A stretch of DNA of 64,000 nt, from the NCBI RefSeq assembly GCF_026241855.1, contig NZ_JAPJDC010000001.1:1426001-1490000 (forward strand), given 5' to 3'. Both the position numbers and the translations under genes were made by a program. Under the pieces are notes generated by a model. The model did not search any database and was not told the origin of the DNA. It saw only the letters and a program-made list of their open reading frames with translations. Each line of letters begins with the position of its first letter. Position 1 is the stretch's first letter. Of this stretch, positions 45,261 through 55,800 are shown piece by piece. The stretch comes from Curtobacterium flaccumfaciens pv. betae (GTDB lineage: Bacteria > Actinomycetota > Actinomycetes > Actinomycetales > Microbacteriaceae).

Positions 45261-46488
45261 CGGCCGGACCGCGTCGACCCCACGACGGACCAACGGCGCG
45301 ATCGTCGCCGTCAAGAACGTCTTCGTCGCGGAGTCCAGCACCTTCTACACGATCCTCGGCGTCACGCTGTTCCTCGTCGTCTTCGGCGTCGTGATGGTGC
45401 TGTCCTCGTCGAGCGTCGAGGAGTACGCGGCGACCCACGACTTCTTCGGGGCGGCGTCCCGCCAGGGCCTGTACGCCGTGCTCGGCGTGCCGCTCATGCT
45501 CATCGCCAGCCGGGTCCCGACCCGGATCTGGCGGAAGTGGGCGATGCGGCTGCTCGGTGCGGCGCTCGTGCTGCAGCTGCTCGTGTTCACCCCGCTCGGC
45601 ATCGACATCCAGGGCAACCGGAACTGGATCGAGCTCGGGTCGTTCACCGCGCAGCCGTCCGAGGTCGTGAAGCTCGGCCTGGTGCTCGGCATCGGCGCCA
45701 TCATCTACGTCAAGCGGGACAAGCTCGACGACTGGAAAGAGGTGTTCATCCCGATCGGGATCGCCTCGATGCTCTCGCTCGGGCTCGTCGTCCTCGGCGG
45801 TGACCAGGGCACCGCGATGGTCATGCTCATCCTGGTGTTCGGCGCGCTGTACATCGGCGGCGTCCGCGCCCGGCACCTGCTCGTCGGCCTCGGTGCGTTC
45901 GCCGTGATGCTGCCCTTCGTGACGATGGCCTCGGCCTCGCGCTCGACCCGCATCAGCGCCTGGCTGTCCGGGTGCACCGACACCAGCCAGTACCAGGACA
46001 TCTGCTGGCAGCCCGTGCACGGGATGTGGGCGCTCGCGTCCGGCGGCGTGTTCGGCGTCGGCCTCGGCAACTCGAAGGCGAAGTGGTCGTGGCTGCCCGA
46101 GGCGGACAACGACTACATCTTCGCGATCATCGGCGAGGAGCTCGGCCTGATCGGCGCCGTCGTGGTGCTCAGCCTGTTCGTGGTGCTCGCCGTCGGCATG
46201 ATCAAGATCATCCGGCAGTCCCGCGACCCCTTCGTGAAGACGGTCACCGGTGGCATCCTCGCGTGGATCATCGGCCAGGCGCTCATCAACATCGCCGTCG
46301 TGCTCGGCCTGCTGCCCGTGCTCGGTGTGCCCCTGCCACTCATCTCGGCCGGTGGTTCGGCCCTCATCATGACCCTGGTGGCGATCGGCGTCGTGCTCTC
46401 CTTCGCCCGCGACCTGCCCGGCAAGAACGACCCCGGCCTGACGAGCGCCCCACTCGGCCGGACCTCCACGAACGGATCACTGCGGTGA
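45223..46488 (+). CDS. ftsW: Septal peptidoglycan glycosyltransferase FtsW
   Basis: A 421-residue SEDS protein with about ten membrane helices that polymerises lipid II with Fts[21 protein letters not shown] and [15 protein letters not shown] (catalytic Asp) are key. A loop with [20 protein letters not shown] may hold a disulfide. [16 protein letters not shown] is the family end. The ATG at 45223 has GAGGAG upstream and lies inside murD, so translation is coupled. A cytosolic tail of about 30 residues follows. Confidence 0.95.
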   Translation: MATTPTDLPNSRNGRTASTPRRTNGAIVAVKNVFVAESSTFYTILGVTLFLVVFGVVMVLSSSSVEEYAATHDFFGAASRQGLYAVLGVPLMLIASRVPTRIWRKWAMRLLGAALVLQLLVFTPLGIDIQGNRNWIELGSFTAQPSEVVKLGLVLGIGAIIYVKRDKLDDWKEVFIPIGIASMLSLGLVVLGGDQGTAMVMLILVFGALYIGGVRARHLLVGLGAFAVMLPFVTMASASRSTRISAWLSGCTDTSQYQDICWQPVHGMWALASGGVFGVGLGNSKAKWSWLPEADNDYIFAIIGEELGLIGAVVVLSLFVVLAVGMIKIIRQSRDPFVKTVTGGILAWIIGQALINIAVVLGLLPVLGVPLPLISAGGSALIMTLVAIGVVLSFARDLPGKNDPGLTSAPLGRTSTNGSLR

Positions 46489-47582
46489 GCAAGTACCTCT
46501 TCGCCGGCGGCGGCACCGCCGGCCACGTCAACCCCCTGCTCGCCGTCGCCGACCGGCTGACCGAGCGGGAGCCCGGCGCCGAGGTGCTCGTGCTGGGCAC
46601 CGCCGAGGGCCTGGAAGCCCGCCTCGTCCCGATGCGCGGCTACGAGCTGCTGACGATCCCGCGCCTGCCGTTCCCCCGGAAGCTGAACGGCGCGGCCCTG
46701 CGCTTCCCGCAGCGCTTCGCGGCGGCGGTCAAGCGGACCGAGCAGATCATCCGCGACCACGACATCGAGGTGGTCCTCGGCGTCGGTGGCTACGCGGCCG
46801 CTCCGGCGTACATCGCCGCGCGCCGCACCGGCACCCCGATCGTCGTGCACGAGCAGAACGCCAAGCCCGGACTCGCGAACCGCCTCGCCGCCTTCCTCAC
46901 CGAGCACGTCGGCCTGACCTTCTCGAACACCCGCCTGCGCCACGGCCGCGTCGTCGGCATGCCGCTCCGTCGCGAGATCGAGTCGCTCGACCGCCGTGCC
47001 GTCCGGGCCGAGGGGCTCGCCGAGTTCGGGCTCGACCCGGAGCGGCCCGTGCTGCTCGTGACCGGTGGCTCCTCGGGTGCGCGGAGCATCAACTGGACGA
47101 TCAACAAGTCCGCCGCCACGATCGTGGGCGCCGGCTGGCAGGTCCTGCACGTCGTGGGTGCCGCGTCGGACATCGGCCCGAGCGACCTCGAGGGCTACCA
47201 CGTGCTGCCCTACTGCGACCGGATGGACCTGGCGTACGCGGCGAGCGACTTCGTCGTGTCGCGTTCGGGTGCCGGCATGGTGTGCGAGCTGACCGCGGTC
47301 GGGCTGCCGAGCGTGCTCGTGCCGTACCCGGTGGGCAACGGCGAGCAGCGCCACAACGCGAAGGACGTCGTCGACGCCGGGGGAGCGGTCCTGGTGGCCG
47401 ACGGGGAATTCGACCAGGACTGGGTGACGTTCCAGCTGCTGAGCATCCTGCAGGACCGCTCCCGCATCGCGGACATGACCGTGCGGGCGGGCAGCGTCGG
47501 CCACCGCGACGGCGCCGACCGGATGACCGACCTGGTCCTCGACGCCGCGAAGCAGGCCCCCAGCACCACGGAGGAACGATGA
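46485..47582 (+). CDS. murG: UDP-GlcNAc:lipid I GlcNAc transferase MurG
   Basis: A 365-residue GT-B glycosyltransferase forming lipid II at the inner membrane face. [18 protein letters not shown] is the first glycine loop; [16 protein letters not shown] and [13 protein letters not shown] are lipid I site motifs; [12 protein letters not shown] and [20 protein letters not shown] bind UDP-GlcNAc. The GTG overlaps the ftsW stop (GTGA). Confidence 0.95.
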   Translation: MSKYLFAGGGTAGHVNPLLAVADRLTEREPGAEVLVLGTAEGLEARLVPMRGYELLTIPRLPFPRKLNGAALRFPQRFAAAVKRTEQIIRDHDIEVVLGVGGYAAAPAYIAARRTGTPIVVHEQNAKPGLANRLAAFLTEHVGLTFSNTRLRHGRVVGMPLRREIESLDRRAVRAEGLAEFGLDPERPVLLVTGGSSGARSINWTINKSAATIVGAGWQVLHVVGAASDIGPSDLEGYHVLPYCDRMDLAYAASDFVVSRSGAGMVCELTAVGLPSVLVPYPVGNGEQRHNAKDVVDAGGAVLVADGEFDQDWVTFQLLSILQDRSRIADMTVRAGSVGHRDGADRMTDLVLDAAKQAPSTTEER

Positions 47583-49000
47583 CCATCAAGCCGGACCTGA
47601 CCCAGCCGATCCCGGACGACCTGGGCACGGTGCACTTCGTCGGCATCGGCGGCGCGGGCATGAGCGGGATCGCCCGGATGTTCCTCGCCGCCGGGCACCG
47701 CGTGACGGGCAGCGACTCCCGCGAGACGGAGACGACCGGCACGATGCGCGACCTCGGTGCGACCGTGCACATCGGTCACGACGCGGCGAACGTCGGCCAG
47801 GCCGACACCATCGTCGTCACGAGCGCCCTCTGGCCCGACAACCCCGAGCTCCTCGAGGCGCAGCGCCGCGGTCTGCCGGTGCTCCACCGCTCGCAGGCCC
47901 TCGCCGCCCTGATCGCCGAGCACCGCCTCGTCGCGGTCGCCGGTGCGCACGGCAAGACCACCTCGACCGGCATGATCGTCACGGCGATGGTCGAGCTCGG
48001 CCTCGACCCGAGCTTCGTCAACGGCGGCGTCATCCAGTCCCTCGGCACGAGTTCGGCCCCGGGATCCAGCGACCTGTTCGTGGTCGAGGCCGACGAGTCC
48101 GACGGCTCGTTCCTGCTCTACGACGTCGCCGTGGCCCTGGTCACCAACGTCGACGCCGACCACCTGGACCACTACGGCAGCGAGGAGGCCTTCACCGAGG
48201 CCTTCGTCGAGTTCGCCGCGAAGGCGAGCGAGCGCGTCGTCATCTCGAGCGACGACGCCGGTGCGAAGACGGTCACGGCCGGCATCCGCCAGCGCGCCGA
48301 CGCCCCCGAGATCGTCACGTTCGGCGAGGCCGTCGACGCGGACGTCCGCATCGAGGGCATCACCGAGTCGGCCGGCGTCGAGGTCGACTTCCGCGCCGGT
48401 GGCGAGGCGTACCACCTGACCCTCCGCGTGCCCGGCCGACACAACGCGATCAACGCCGTCGGCGCCTTCGCGGTCCTGACCGGTCTCGGCGTCGCCCCGG
48501 CCGACGCGATCCGCGGGCTCGAGGCGTTCGGCGGCACCCAGCGCCGCTTCGAGCTGCACGGCGTCGAGCGCGGGGTCTCGGTCTACGACGACTACGCCCA
48601 CCACCCGACCGAGGTCGCCGCGGCGCTCAAGGCCGCCCGCAACGTCGTCGGTGACGGCCGCATCATCGCGATCCACCAGCCGCACCTGTACTCGCGCACC
48701 CGCCTGATGGCCGGCGACTTCGCCAAGGTGTACGAGGAGCTCGCCGACCACACGGTCGTGCTCGACGTCTACGGCGCCCGCGAGGACCCGGAGCCCGGCG
48801 TGACCGGGGCCCTGGTGCAGGAGCGTTTCGCCGACCAGTCGCGCGTCGAGTTCCTGCCCGATTGGGACGAGGCGGCGGCACGCGCGGCCGCGGTCGCCCG
48901 TGACGGCGACATCATCATGACGCTCAGCTGCGGCGACGTGTACCGGATCATCCCGCAGGTGCTCGGCGCCCTGGGCACCGACGGAGCGTCGGCCCGGTGA
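47579..49000 (+). CDS. murC: UDP-MurNAc:L-alanine ligase MurC
   Basis: A 473-residue Mur ligase adding the first stem residue. [20 protein letters not shown] binds [18 protein letters not shown] is the ATP loop; [24 protein letters not shown] and [13 protein letters not shown] [11 protein letters not shown] follow. ATG overlaps the murG stop. In several B-type walls residue 1 is Gly, so the exact amino acid cannot be assumed. Confidence 0.95.
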   Translation: MTIKPDLTQPIPDDLGTVHFVGIGGAGMSGIARMFLAAGHRVTGSDSRETETTGTMRDLGATVHIGHDAANVGQADTIVVTSALWPDNPELLEAQRRGLPVLHRSQALAALIAEHRLVAVAGAHGKTTSTGMIVTAMVELGLDPSFVNGGVIQSLGTSSAPGSSDLFVVEADESDGSFLLYDVAVALVTNVDADHLDHYGSEEAFTEAFVEFAAKASERVVISSDDAGAKTVTAGIRQRADAPEIVTFGEAVDADVRIEGITESAGVEVDFRAGGEAYHLTLRVPGRHNAINAVGAFAVLTGLGVAPADAIRGLEAFGGTQRRFELHGVERGVSVYDDYAHHPTEVAAALKAARNVVGDGRIIAIHQPHLYSRTRLMAGDFAKVYEELADHTVVLDVYGAREDPEPGVTGALVQERFADQSRVEFLPDWDEAAARAAAVARDGDIIMTLSCGDVYRIIPQVLGALGTDGASAR

Positions 49001-50271
49001 AGCGCCCCGAGGGGTTCGACGAGGGGGACGCCCGCAGGGACGCCCCGGCCGAGGCCGCGGAAGCGCCCCGGCAGCGTCGTGGTCCCTCGAAGCCGCGGCT
49101 CCCGTTCCGCGGACGCGTCGCCGACGACCGGGAGGCCCGCCCCGCGTCCGCCCCGGAACCCCCGGTCGACGAGACGGTCGACCCCACCCCCGCGGTCCAG
49201 CCCGACGCCGACACCTCCGGTCCCCAGCGGGACCGCGTCGGCGCCTTCGCCGGTGCGGCCGGGCGCCGCTTCGGCGCCGGACTCTCCACCGTGGCGGACC
49301 GCCTGCGCGAGTACACGCCGAACGAGGACCACCGGGACCCGGAGGCCGACCGCCGCGACGCGGAACGCCGAGCCGCCACGAGCGGTGGAGCCGACCACGA
49401 CGCGACCGTGACCGACGTGCTCGACGCGACCGGTGCCTCCCGGACCGACCAGCACGCCGAGGCGCCCATCGGGGCGCGGGTGCGCGCTGCCGAGACCGCG
49501 CGTGAGGCACGCATCGCGAAGCGTCGACGCCGGTTGCTCGAGCGTGCCGAGGTCCGCCGGTTCACCCGGCGCAGCCGGCACCGTCGCGCCGCGTGGATCA
49601 CGGCGGCGAGCGTCGTCCTCGTGCTCGGGGTCTCGATCCTCGTCGCGGTGTTCTCACCGCTGATGGCGCTCCGCACGATCGAGATCAAGGGCACCGACCG
49701 CGTCGACGAGTCCGCGCTGCGCCAGGCGCTGTCCGACCAGATCGGCACGCCCCTGGCCCGGCTCGACTTCGACGCGATCAAGCGGGACGTCGCCGGCTTC
49801 CCGCTCATCGAGAGCTACGTGACCGAGGAGGCTCCGCCGCACACGCTCGTCGTCACGGTGACCGAGCGCACGCCGGTGGTCGCGGTGCAGTCCGGCAGCA
49901 CGTTCGACCTCGTCGACCCCGCGGGCATCGTCGTGCAGTCGTCGCCGAAGCGTCCCGCCACGATGCCGCTCGCTGACATCGGTCGGGCGCGCCTCGGTTC
50001 CGCGAGCTTCCGCACCATGACCGAGGTCGTGCTGGCACTGCCGTCGACCGTCCGTACCCAGGTGACGCGCGTCGCCGGGTCGACGGCCGACGACGTCACC
50101 CTGACCCTCAAGGACGGCTCGACCGTCGTGTGGGGGAGCCCGGACGACTCGGTGGCGAAGGCCGAACTGCTCGCCGCGCTGGTCAAGGACCACGCGGCGC
50201 GGAACCCCGGCGTCGTCGTCGAGTACGACGTCTCGGCACCGGACAACGGCGTGATCCGCGCCAAGGACTGA
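48997..50271 (+). CDS. ftsQ: Divisome protein FtsQ
   Basis: A 424-residue bitopic protein. The cytosolic N terminus is unusually long (about 200 residues, charged and Pro/Ala-rich), then one membrane helix (about 200-222, [20 protein letters not shown]), a POTRA domain ([20 protein letters not shown]) and the FtsQ beta domain ending near [12 protein letters not shown]. It recruits FtsL/FtsB and the synthase pair. GTG overlaps the murC stop. The ftsQ-ftsZ gap contains the candidate FtsR site. Confidence 0.92.
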   Translation: MKRPEGFDEGDARRDAPAEAAEAPRQRRGPSKPRLPFRGRVADDREARPASAPEPPVDETVDPTPAVQPDADTSGPQRDRVGAFAGAAGRRFGAGLSTVADRLREYTPNEDHRDPEADRRDAERRAATSGGADHDATVTDVLDATGASRTDQHAEAPIGARVRAAETAREARIAKRRRRLLERAEVRRFTRRSRHRRAAWITAASVVLVLGVSILVAVFSPLMALRTIEIKGTDRVDESALRQALSDQIGTPLARLDFDAIKRDVAGFPLIESYVTEEAPPHTLVVTVTERTPVVAVQSGSTFDLVDPAGIVVQSSPKRPATMPLADIGRARLGSASFRTMTEVVLALPSTVRTQVTRVAGSTADDVTLTLKDGSTVVWGSPDDSVAKAELLAALVKDHAARNPGVVVEYDVSAPDNGVIRAKD

Positions 50272-50372
50272 ATTGCCGGACCTGATCGGCGACACGCGGC
50301 GTGGCGGGGCGACACTGCGCCGAACGCACCCGTAGCGTCGAAGCCAGCACCACATCTACCAGCATTGCCCCT

Positions 50373-50397
50373 GAACTTCAAGTAGAGGTTGAGGGTT
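50373..50397 (+). promoter_or_regulatory. Candidate FtsR operator upstream of ftsZ
   Basis: CTTCAAGTAGAGGTTGAG fits CTTCAAN5GGTTGAG, the motif also found in reverse at 16507-16531; 18 of 25 aligned positions match. It lies 20 bases before the ftsZ GTG. FtsR activates ftsZ in Corynebacterium, and ftsR is in this window, so regulation is plausible. Confidence 0.5.
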
Positions 50398-50417
50398 CGA
50401 CCGGAGGCCTGACTGAC

Positions 50418-51578
50418 GTGACCACGAACCACAACTACCTCGCCGTCATCAAGGTCGTCGGTGTCGGCGGCGGCGGCGTCAACGCCGTCAACCGCATGAT
50501 CGAGCTCGGTCTCCGTGGCGTCGAGTTCATCGCGATCAACACCGACGCCCAGGCCCTGCTGCTCAGCGACGCCGACGTCAAGCTCGACGTCGGCCGCGAG
50601 ATCACCCGCGGCCTCGGTGCCGGCGCGGACCCCGAGGTCGGCCGTCGTGCCGCCGAGGACCACGCCGAGGAGATCGAAGAGGCCCTGGCCGGCGCCGACA
50701 TGGTGTTCGTCACCGCGGGCGAGGGCGGCGGCACCGGCACCGGTGGCGCACCGGTCGTCGCACGCATCGCGAAGTCCATCGGTGCACTGACCATCGGCGT
50801 CGTCACGAAGCCCTTCAGCTTCGAGGGCAAGCGTCGCCAGTCGCAGGCCGAGAACGGCGTCGCGGGCCTCAAGGACGAGGTCGACACGCTCATCGTCGTC
50901 CCGAACGACCGCCTGCTCGAGATCAGCGACCGTGGCATCTCCATGGTCGAGGCCTTCGCCACGGCCGACCAGGTGCTCCTCGCCGGTGTGCAGGGCATCA
51001 CCGACCTCATCACCACCCCGGGTCTGATCAACCTCGACTTCGCCGACGTCAAGAGCGTCATGCAGGGTGCGGGTTCCGCACTCATGGGCATCGGCTCGTC
51101 CCGCGGTGCCGACCGTGCGATCAAGGCGGCCGAGCTCGCCGTCGCGTCGCCGCTGCTCGAGGCCTCGATCGACGGTGCGCACGGCGTGCTGCTGTCGATC
51201 CAGGGTGGCTCGAACCTCGGCATCTTCGAGATCAACGACGCCGCGCGTCTGGTGCAGGAAGCCGTGCACCCCGAGGCGAACATCATCTTCGGTGCGGTCA
51301 TCGACGACACCCTGGGTGACGAGGTCCGCGTGACCGTCATCGCCGCGGGCTTCGACGGCGGCGAGCCGGCGCAGCAGCAGAAGGAACGCCGCTCGAGCTA
51401 CGTCGACCCGGAGTCGAGTGCAGCGGCGCCCGTCGCCGCCTCGACCGGCGCGATCGAGGACTCGACCACGTCGAGCCCGTCCTGGGCCTCGCAGGAGCAC
51501 CAGCCGCCGGTGCAGCGCGCCGCCGACCCGGCGTTCGACGACGACGACGAGCTCGACGTCCCCGACTTCCTGAAGTAA
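50418..51578 (+). CDS. ftsZ: Cell division GTPase FtsZ
   Basis: A 386-residue tubulin homologue forming the Z ring. [15 protein letters not shown] and [16 protein letters not shown] (signature loop) bind [14 protein letters not shown] is the T7 loop that triggers hydrolysis. After a variable linker the end [12 protein letters not shown] is the conserved peptide that binds SepF and FtsW. The GTG at 50418 follows GGAGG by 10 bases. It has its own leader of about 146 bases with a candidate operator. Confidence 0.98.
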   Translation: MTTNHNYLAVIKVVGVGGGGVNAVNRMIELGLRGVEFIAINTDAQALLLSDADVKLDVGREITRGLGAGADPEVGRRAAEDHAEEIEEALAGADMVFVTAGEGGGTGTGGAPVVARIAKSIGALTIGVVTKPFSFEGKRRQSQAENGVAGLKDEVDTLIVVPNDRLLEISDRGISMVEAFATADQVLLAGVQGITDLITTPGLINLDFADVKSVMQGAGSALMGIGSSRGADRAIKAAELAVASPLLEASIDGAHGVLLSIQGGSNLGIFEINDAARLVQEAVHPEANIIFGAVIDDTLGDEVRVTVIAAGFDGGEPAQQQKERRSSYVDPESSAAAPVAASTGAIEDSTTSSPSWASQEHQPPVQRAADPAFDDDDELDVPDFLK

Positions 51579-51585
51579 CCCACCC

Positions 51586-52311
51586 TTGGTAGCCGACACG
51601 CGCCTCCCGTCCGCCTCGTCACCCGACGACGGACCGGAGGCGCGTCTCGCGTCCGTCAGGAGCGGCATCGCCGACGCGGCGCGCGCCGCAGGGCGCTCGC
51701 CCGACGAGCTGACGCTCGTCGTCGTCACGAAGTACCACCCGGCGTCGCTCGTCCGCGAGCTCGCCGCACTCGGCGTGACGGACGTGGGGGAGAACCGCCA
51801 CCAGGAGGCGCAGGCGAAGGCCGCCGAGCTGGCGGACCTCGGCCTGACCTGGCACTTCGTCGGGCAGCTGCAGTCGAAGAAGGCCCGGCAGGCCCGGCGG
51901 TACGCCCACGTGGTGCAGTCGCTCGACCGTGGGTCCGTCGTCGACGCGTTCGCCCCGACCGAGGCCGAGCCGGAACCCCGGGTCATCGACGGGTTCGTGC
52001 AGGTGAACCTCACCGACGACCCCGGCCGTGGCGGGGTGCAGCCGGACGACGTCGAGGCCATGGTGTCGCGCGTGCTGGCCACCGGGACGATCAGACTGCG
52101 TGGTGTCATGGCGGTCGCGCCCCTGGACGATGAGCCCCGAGCCGCCTTCGCCCGACTCCGCTCGATCTCCGAGCGGGTCGTGGCGCTCGAGCCCGCCGCG
52201 ACCGACATCTCGGCCGGCATGAGCGGGGACTACGCCGAGGCGATCCTCGAGGGCGCGACACACCTGCGGATCGGCACCGCAATCACGGGAAACCGGCCGC
52301 CCGCACCCTAG
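51586..52311 (+). CDS. PLP homeostasis protein, YggS/PLPBP family
   Basis: A 241-residue single-domain alanine-racemase-like barrel. The PLP Lys is in [10 protein letters not shown], followed by [31 protein letters not shown] and [20 protein letters not shown] plus RIGTAI. It has no enzyme activity in studied members and buffers pyridoxal phosphate. Position between ftsZ and sepF is common. A pgeF (YfiH) gene often found before it is absent. TTG start at 51586 without a good ribosome site. Confidence 0.93.
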   Translation: MVADTRLPSASSPDDGPEARLASVRSGIADAARAAGRSPDELTLVVVTKYHPASLVRELAALGVTDVGENRHQEAQAKAAELADLGLTWHFVGQLQSKKARQARRYAHVVQSLDRGSVVDAFAPTEAEPEPRVIDGFVQVNLTDDPGRGGVQPDDVEAMVSRVLATGTIRLRGVMAVAPLDDEPRAAFARLRSISERVVALEPAATDISAGMSGDYAEAILEGATHLRIGTAITGNRPPAP

Positions 52312-52352
52312 CCTCGTTGCAGGGCACCACGAGCACGAACCCCGGAGGAACC

Positions 52353-52937
52353 ATGGCCAACCCGCTGAAGAAGACGATGGTCTACCTCGGCCTCGCCGAT
52401 GAGGAACTCGACTACGAGGACGAGCAGCAGGCCGAGCCCGCGCGCCAGCAGGCAGCCCCTGCACGCCAGGCCGCAGCGGCTGCTCCGGCGCCCGCCGAGC
52501 CGCAGGAGACCCCCGCGGCGGCAGCAGCCCCCGCCGCCGCTCCCGCAGCCGTCCCGGCTCCCACCAAGACGCACACCCACCAGCGCGGCGCCCAGGTCAC
52601 TCCGCTCCGCCGCTCGCACACGACCGCACAGAAGGCGACCCCGGTCCAGGAAATGAACGAGATCCTCACCGTCCACCCGCGCGAGTACAAGGACGCCCAG
52701 TCCATCGCCGAGAGCTTCCGCGACGGCATCCCCGTCATCATCAACCTCTCGCAGATGACCGAGGGTGACGCTCGACGCATGATCGACTTCGCCTCCGGGC
52801 TGTCGCTCGGTCTGTTCGGCAAGATCGAGCGCGTCACGAACAAGGTCTTCCTCCTGTCGCCGGCGCACGTCGCAGTGAGCGGTGAGCCTGCTGAGGTAGA
52901 GTCCGACATCGAGGCGAACTTCTTCGCCCAGTCCTGA
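52353..52937 (+). CDS. sepF: Z-ring membrane anchor SepF
   Basis: A 194-residue protein. The N-terminal amphipathic helix [15 protein letters not shown] binds membrane; an Ala/Pro/Gln-rich linker (about 25-80) follows; the C-terminal SepF core starts near [20 protein letters not shown] and includes INLSQM and [11 protein letters not shown]. It tethers FtsZ through the FtsZ C-terminal peptide, replacing FtsA, which actinobacteria lack. GGAGGA precedes the ATG. Confidence 0.96.
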   Translation: MANPLKKTMVYLGLADEELDYEDEQQAEPARQQAAPARQAAAAAPAPAEPQETPAAAAAPAAAPAAVPAPTKTHTHQRGAQVTPLRRSHTTAQKATPVQEMNEILTVHPREYKDAQSIAESFRDGIPVIINLSQMTEGDARRMIDFASGLSLGLFGKIERVTNKVFLLSPAHVAVSGEPAEVESDIEANFFAQS

Positions 52938-52961
52938 GCCGTACCCGGCACACCCGCCCCT

Positions 52962-52982
52962 GAGCGTCGTCTGACGACGCTC
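52962..52982. terminator. Near-perfect palindrome between sepF and yggT
   Basis: GAGCGTCGTC (52962-52971) and 52973-52982 pair perfectly around one base. With no room for a loop, the RNA would open a few pairs. It could reduce read-through from sepF or mark a protein site. Confidence 0.45.
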
Positions 52983-53005
52983 GCCCGAGACGAGCGAGCC
53001 CCATC

Positions 53006-53302
53006 GTGTCCGTGATCCTAGGGATCATCTCCCTCGCGTTGCTCCTGTACTTCTTCGTGATGTGGGGGCGTTTCGCGCTCGACCTCGTGCAGAGCTTCAA
53101 CCGTTCCTGGCGTCCGCGCGGGGGCATGCTCGTGGTGTCCGAGTTCGTCTACACGATCACGGATCCGCCCATCCGAGCGGTGCGACGGGTCCTCCCGCCG
53201 CTCCGCCTGGGGCCGGTGGCGCTCGACTTCGGCTGGACGATCGTGATGCTCGTCGTCATCATCGCCCGGTTCGTGGTCGCCGCCCTGGCACGCGGTATCT
53301 GA
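53006..53302 (+). CDS. YggT-family membrane protein
   Basis: A 98-residue protein with two membrane helices (about 2-24 and 72-94) and the family centre SFNRSWRPRGGMLVVSEFVY followed by TDPPIRAVRRVLPP. Members sit beside sepF and wag31 in actinobacteria (Rv2146c) and have been linked to osmotic or division functions, without a clear mechanism. GTG start at 53006. The next 185 bases hold the wag31 leader. Confidence 0.92.
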   Translation: MSVILGIISLALLLYFFVMWGRFALDLVQSFNRSWRPRGGMLVVSEFVYTITDPPIRAVRRVLPPLRLGPVALDFGWTIVMLVVIIARFVVAALARGI

Positions 53303-53487
53303 GCGGACTCCCGTCCGCGACACGCGCCACGCCAGGCGCGCGGCACGGTTCCTCCCCATCGTCGGTGTACGGTGGTCGGGATCGATGCCCGCTCCGGCGG
53401 CGCATCCGCACCGCACGGTACGACTGGTACATTCGGTCGCACCGCACGCGGTTCCACACGTTCAGCAGTTCTATTGAGGTGACGGCA

Positions 53488-54165
53488 ATGGCTTTGACGC
53501 CGGAAGACGTAGTCAACAAGCGGTTCCAGCCGACGAAGTTCCGCGAGGGCTACGACCAGGACGAGGTCGACGACTTCCTCGACGAGGTCGTGGTCGAGCT
53601 CCGTCGCCTGACCGCGGAGAACGACGAGCTCCGCCAGCGCCTGCAGGCGGCCGAATCGGCCCCGCAGTCGGCGCAGGCCGAGCAGCCCGCTCCCGCAGCC
53701 GAGTCGGAGCCCACCCCGGCCCCGGTCGAGGCAGCACCGGAGCCCGCTCCGGTCGCCGCGGCGGCACCGACCACCACGGTCCCCGCCGACGAGGACACCG
53801 AGGGCACCACGAACCTCCTGACCCTGGCGCGTCGTCTCCACGAGGAGCACGTCCGCGAGGGCATCGAGAAGCGCGACGCGCTCATCGCCGAGGGCACGGC
53901 CCAGGCCGCTCGCCTGGTCTCCGAGGCCGAGGCGAAGCAGCGTCAGATCATCGCCGACACCGAGAACACGAACCGTCAGCGTGTCGCGGTGCTCGAGCAG
54001 GAGCAGCGCCAGCTCGAGGGCAAGATCGACGAGCTCCGGACCTTCGAGCGCGACTACCGTGCGCAGCTCAAGAGCTACATCCAGGGGCAGCTCTCCGAGC
54101 TCGACTCGGGCGAGCAGTCCGGTCTCACCCCGGCGCCGGCGTCGGCGCAGGGCTTCGGCAACTGA
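53488..54165 (+). CDS. wag31: Polar growth scaffold Wag31/DivIVA
   Basis: A 225-residue coiled-coil protein. MALTPEDVVNKRFQPTKFRE and GYDQDEVDDFLDEVVVELRR form the membrane-binding DivIVA domain (1-60). A Pro/Ala/Glu-rich insert (about 62-105) separates it from the C-terminal coiled coil (about 110-205). The protein marks poles and recruits wall synthesis. GAGGT precedes the ATG. Candidate phospho-Thr sites are not evident. Confidence 0.95.
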   Translation: MALTPEDVVNKRFQPTKFREGYDQDEVDDFLDEVVVELRRLTAENDELRQRLQAAESAPQSAQAEQPAPAAESEPTPAPVEAAPEPAPVAAAAPTTTVPADEDTEGTTNLLTLARRLHEEHVREGIEKRDALIAEGTAQAARLVSEAEAKQRQIIADTENTNRQRVAVLEQEQRQLEGKIDELRTFERDYRAQLKSYIQGQLSELDSGEQSGLTPAPASAQGFGN

Positions 54166-54167
54166 CG

Positions 54168-54854
54168 TTGTCGCGACCAGCATCACGAGCGAAGGTCAGT
54201 GTCCGCGCAATCGCGGCACTGGCCTTCGCCGCTGTCGTGGTGGTGGCGTTCGACCAGGTCGCCAAGACGCTGGTCGTCGCGAACCTGCCGTACGGCACCC
54301 CCGTCCCGGTCCTCGGCGGGGCGTTGCAGTTCCTGTACGTCCGGAACCCGGGGGCCGCGTTCTCGTTCGCGGTGAACATGACCTGGGTGTTCTCGGTCAT
54401 CTCGGCCGCGGTCGTCGTCGCGATCATCGTGTACTCGCGTCGCATCCGGTCGATGTGGTGGGCCATCGTGCTCGGCATGCTGCTCGGCGGCGCGCTGGGC
54501 AACCTGCTCGACCGGCTCTTCCGTGAGCCCGGCTTCGGCCGTGGTCACGTCGTCGACTTCATCTCGACGCCGTGGATGATGCCGGCGATCTACAACGTCG
54601 CCGACTCCTTCATCTGCATCAGCATGGTGGTCTTCGTGCTGCTGGTGATCCTCGGGGTGAACCTCGACGGCACCCGCACGCTCTCGGCCAAGCGCCAGGC
54701 GCAGCTCGACGCGGCGCAGCCGGTCGACGCGGCTCAGCCGCTCGACGGTGGGGCCGCGTTCTCGTCGGCTGATGCGGCGCTCGACGAGCCGACCCGCGCC
54801 TCCAGGCCGGAGGAACGCGACCGTCGCGACACGCTGGGCCACGACGCCACGTGA
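54168..54854 (+). CDS. lspA: Lipoprotein signal peptidase
   Basis: A 228-residue membrane aspartyl protease (signal peptidase II) with four helices. [36 protein letters not shown] (with VVDFI catalytic Asp) and [10 protein letters not shown] (second Asp) are in place. The C-terminal 55 residues are an Ala/Asp-rich extension not needed for the fold. The TTG is 2 bases after the wag31 stop; the stop overlaps the next GTG. Confidence 0.95.
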   Translation: MSRPASRAKVSVRAIAALAFAAVVVVAFDQVAKTLVVANLPYGTPVPVLGGALQFLYVRNPGAAFSFAVNMTWVFSVISAAVVVAIIVYSRRIRSMWWAIVLGMLLGGALGNLLDRLFREPGFGRGHVVDFISTPWMMPAIYNVADSFICISMVVFVLLVILGVNLDGTRTLSAKRQAQLDAAQPVDAAQPLDGGAAFSSADAALDEPTRASRPEERDRRDTLGHDAT

Positions 54855-55780
54855 GCGAATCGCGTTCTCTTCCCGTGCCCGACGGGCTCGCCGGTGAGCG
54901 CGTCGACGCCGCCATCGCGAAGCTCCTCGGCTTCAGCCGGTCGTTCGCGGCCGACGTCGTCGCCGCCGGGGGCGTCCGCGTCGACGGGGTTCCCGTCGAC
55001 AAGTCGGACCGGCTCCATGCGGACTCCTGGCTCGAGATCGAGTGGACCCCGAAGGAGCCGCCGCGCATCGTTCCGGCGGCCGTGCCGGGCATGACGATCG
55101 TGCACGACGACGAGGACATCGTCGTCGTGGACAAGCCCGTCGGCGTCGCTGCGCACCCCTCGCCGGGGTGGGACGGGCCGACCGTGCCCGGGGGCCTCGC
55201 CGCCGCCGGCTTCACGATCGCGACGTCCGGTGCCGCCGAACGTGCCGGGATCGTGCACCGCCTCGACGTCGGGACCTCGGGCCTGATGGTGGTCGCGAAG
55301 ACCGAGCTGGCGTACACGCACCTGAAGCGGGCGTTCAAGGAGCGCACGGTCGAGAAGGTCTACCACGCGCTCGCGCAGGGCCACCCCGACCCCACGTCGG
55401 GCACGATCGATGCTCCGATCGGCCGGCACCCGTCGAGTGACTGGAAGTTCGCGGTCACGTCCGAGGGCAAGCCGAGCGTCACCCACTACGAGACGCTCGA
55501 GGCCTTCCGCGCCGCCACCCTGCTCGAGGTGCACCTGGAGACCGGGCGCACCCACCAGATCCGGGTGCACATGGCGGCGACACGCCACCCGCTCGTCGGG
55601 GACACGATGTACGGCGCCGACCCGGTGCTGGCGGCCGAGCTCGGGCTGACCCGCCAGTGGCTCGACGCCGTCCGGCTGGGCTTCGACCACCCCCGCACGG
55701 GCGAGTGGGTGTCGTTCGAGGCGCAGTACCCGGACGACCTGCAGGCCGCGCTGGAGCAGATCCGGAGCGCGTCGCTCTGA
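54851..55780 (+). CDS. RluA/RluD-family pseudouridine synthase
   Basis: A 309-residue enzyme. An S4 domain lies at about 12-70 ([20 protein letters not shown]); the catalytic block is [18 protein letters not shown] with the Asp; [13 protein letters not shown] is the C-terminal motif. It converts uridine to pseudouridine, most likely in 23S rRNA, although the target is not readable. GTG overlaps the lspA stop, the usual lspA-rluD coupling. Repeat array C begins 20 bases after the stop. Confidence 0.93.
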   Translation: MSESRSLPVPDGLAGERVDAAIAKLLGFSRSFAADVVAAGGVRVDGVPVDKSDRLHADSWLEIEWTPKEPPRIVPAAVPGMTIVHDDEDIVVVDKPVGVAAHPSPGWDGPTVPGGLAAAGFTIATSGAAERAGIVHRLDVGTSGLMVVAKTELAYTHLKRAFKERTVEKVYHALAQGHPDPTSGTIDAPIGRHPSSDWKFAVTSEGKPSVTHYETLEAFRAATLLEVHLETGRTHQIRVHMAATRHPLVGDTMYGADPVLAAELGLTRQWLDAVRLGFDHPRTGEWVSFEAQYPDDLQAALEQIRSASL

Positions 55781-55800
55781 CGCGCCCGGCCGTTTGCGCC

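Noticed and set aside
53461..53485. Possible third FtsR site before wag31
   Set aside because: GTTCAGCAGTTCTATTGAGG has similar halves but the spacing is one base longer and the GG before TTGAG is missing.
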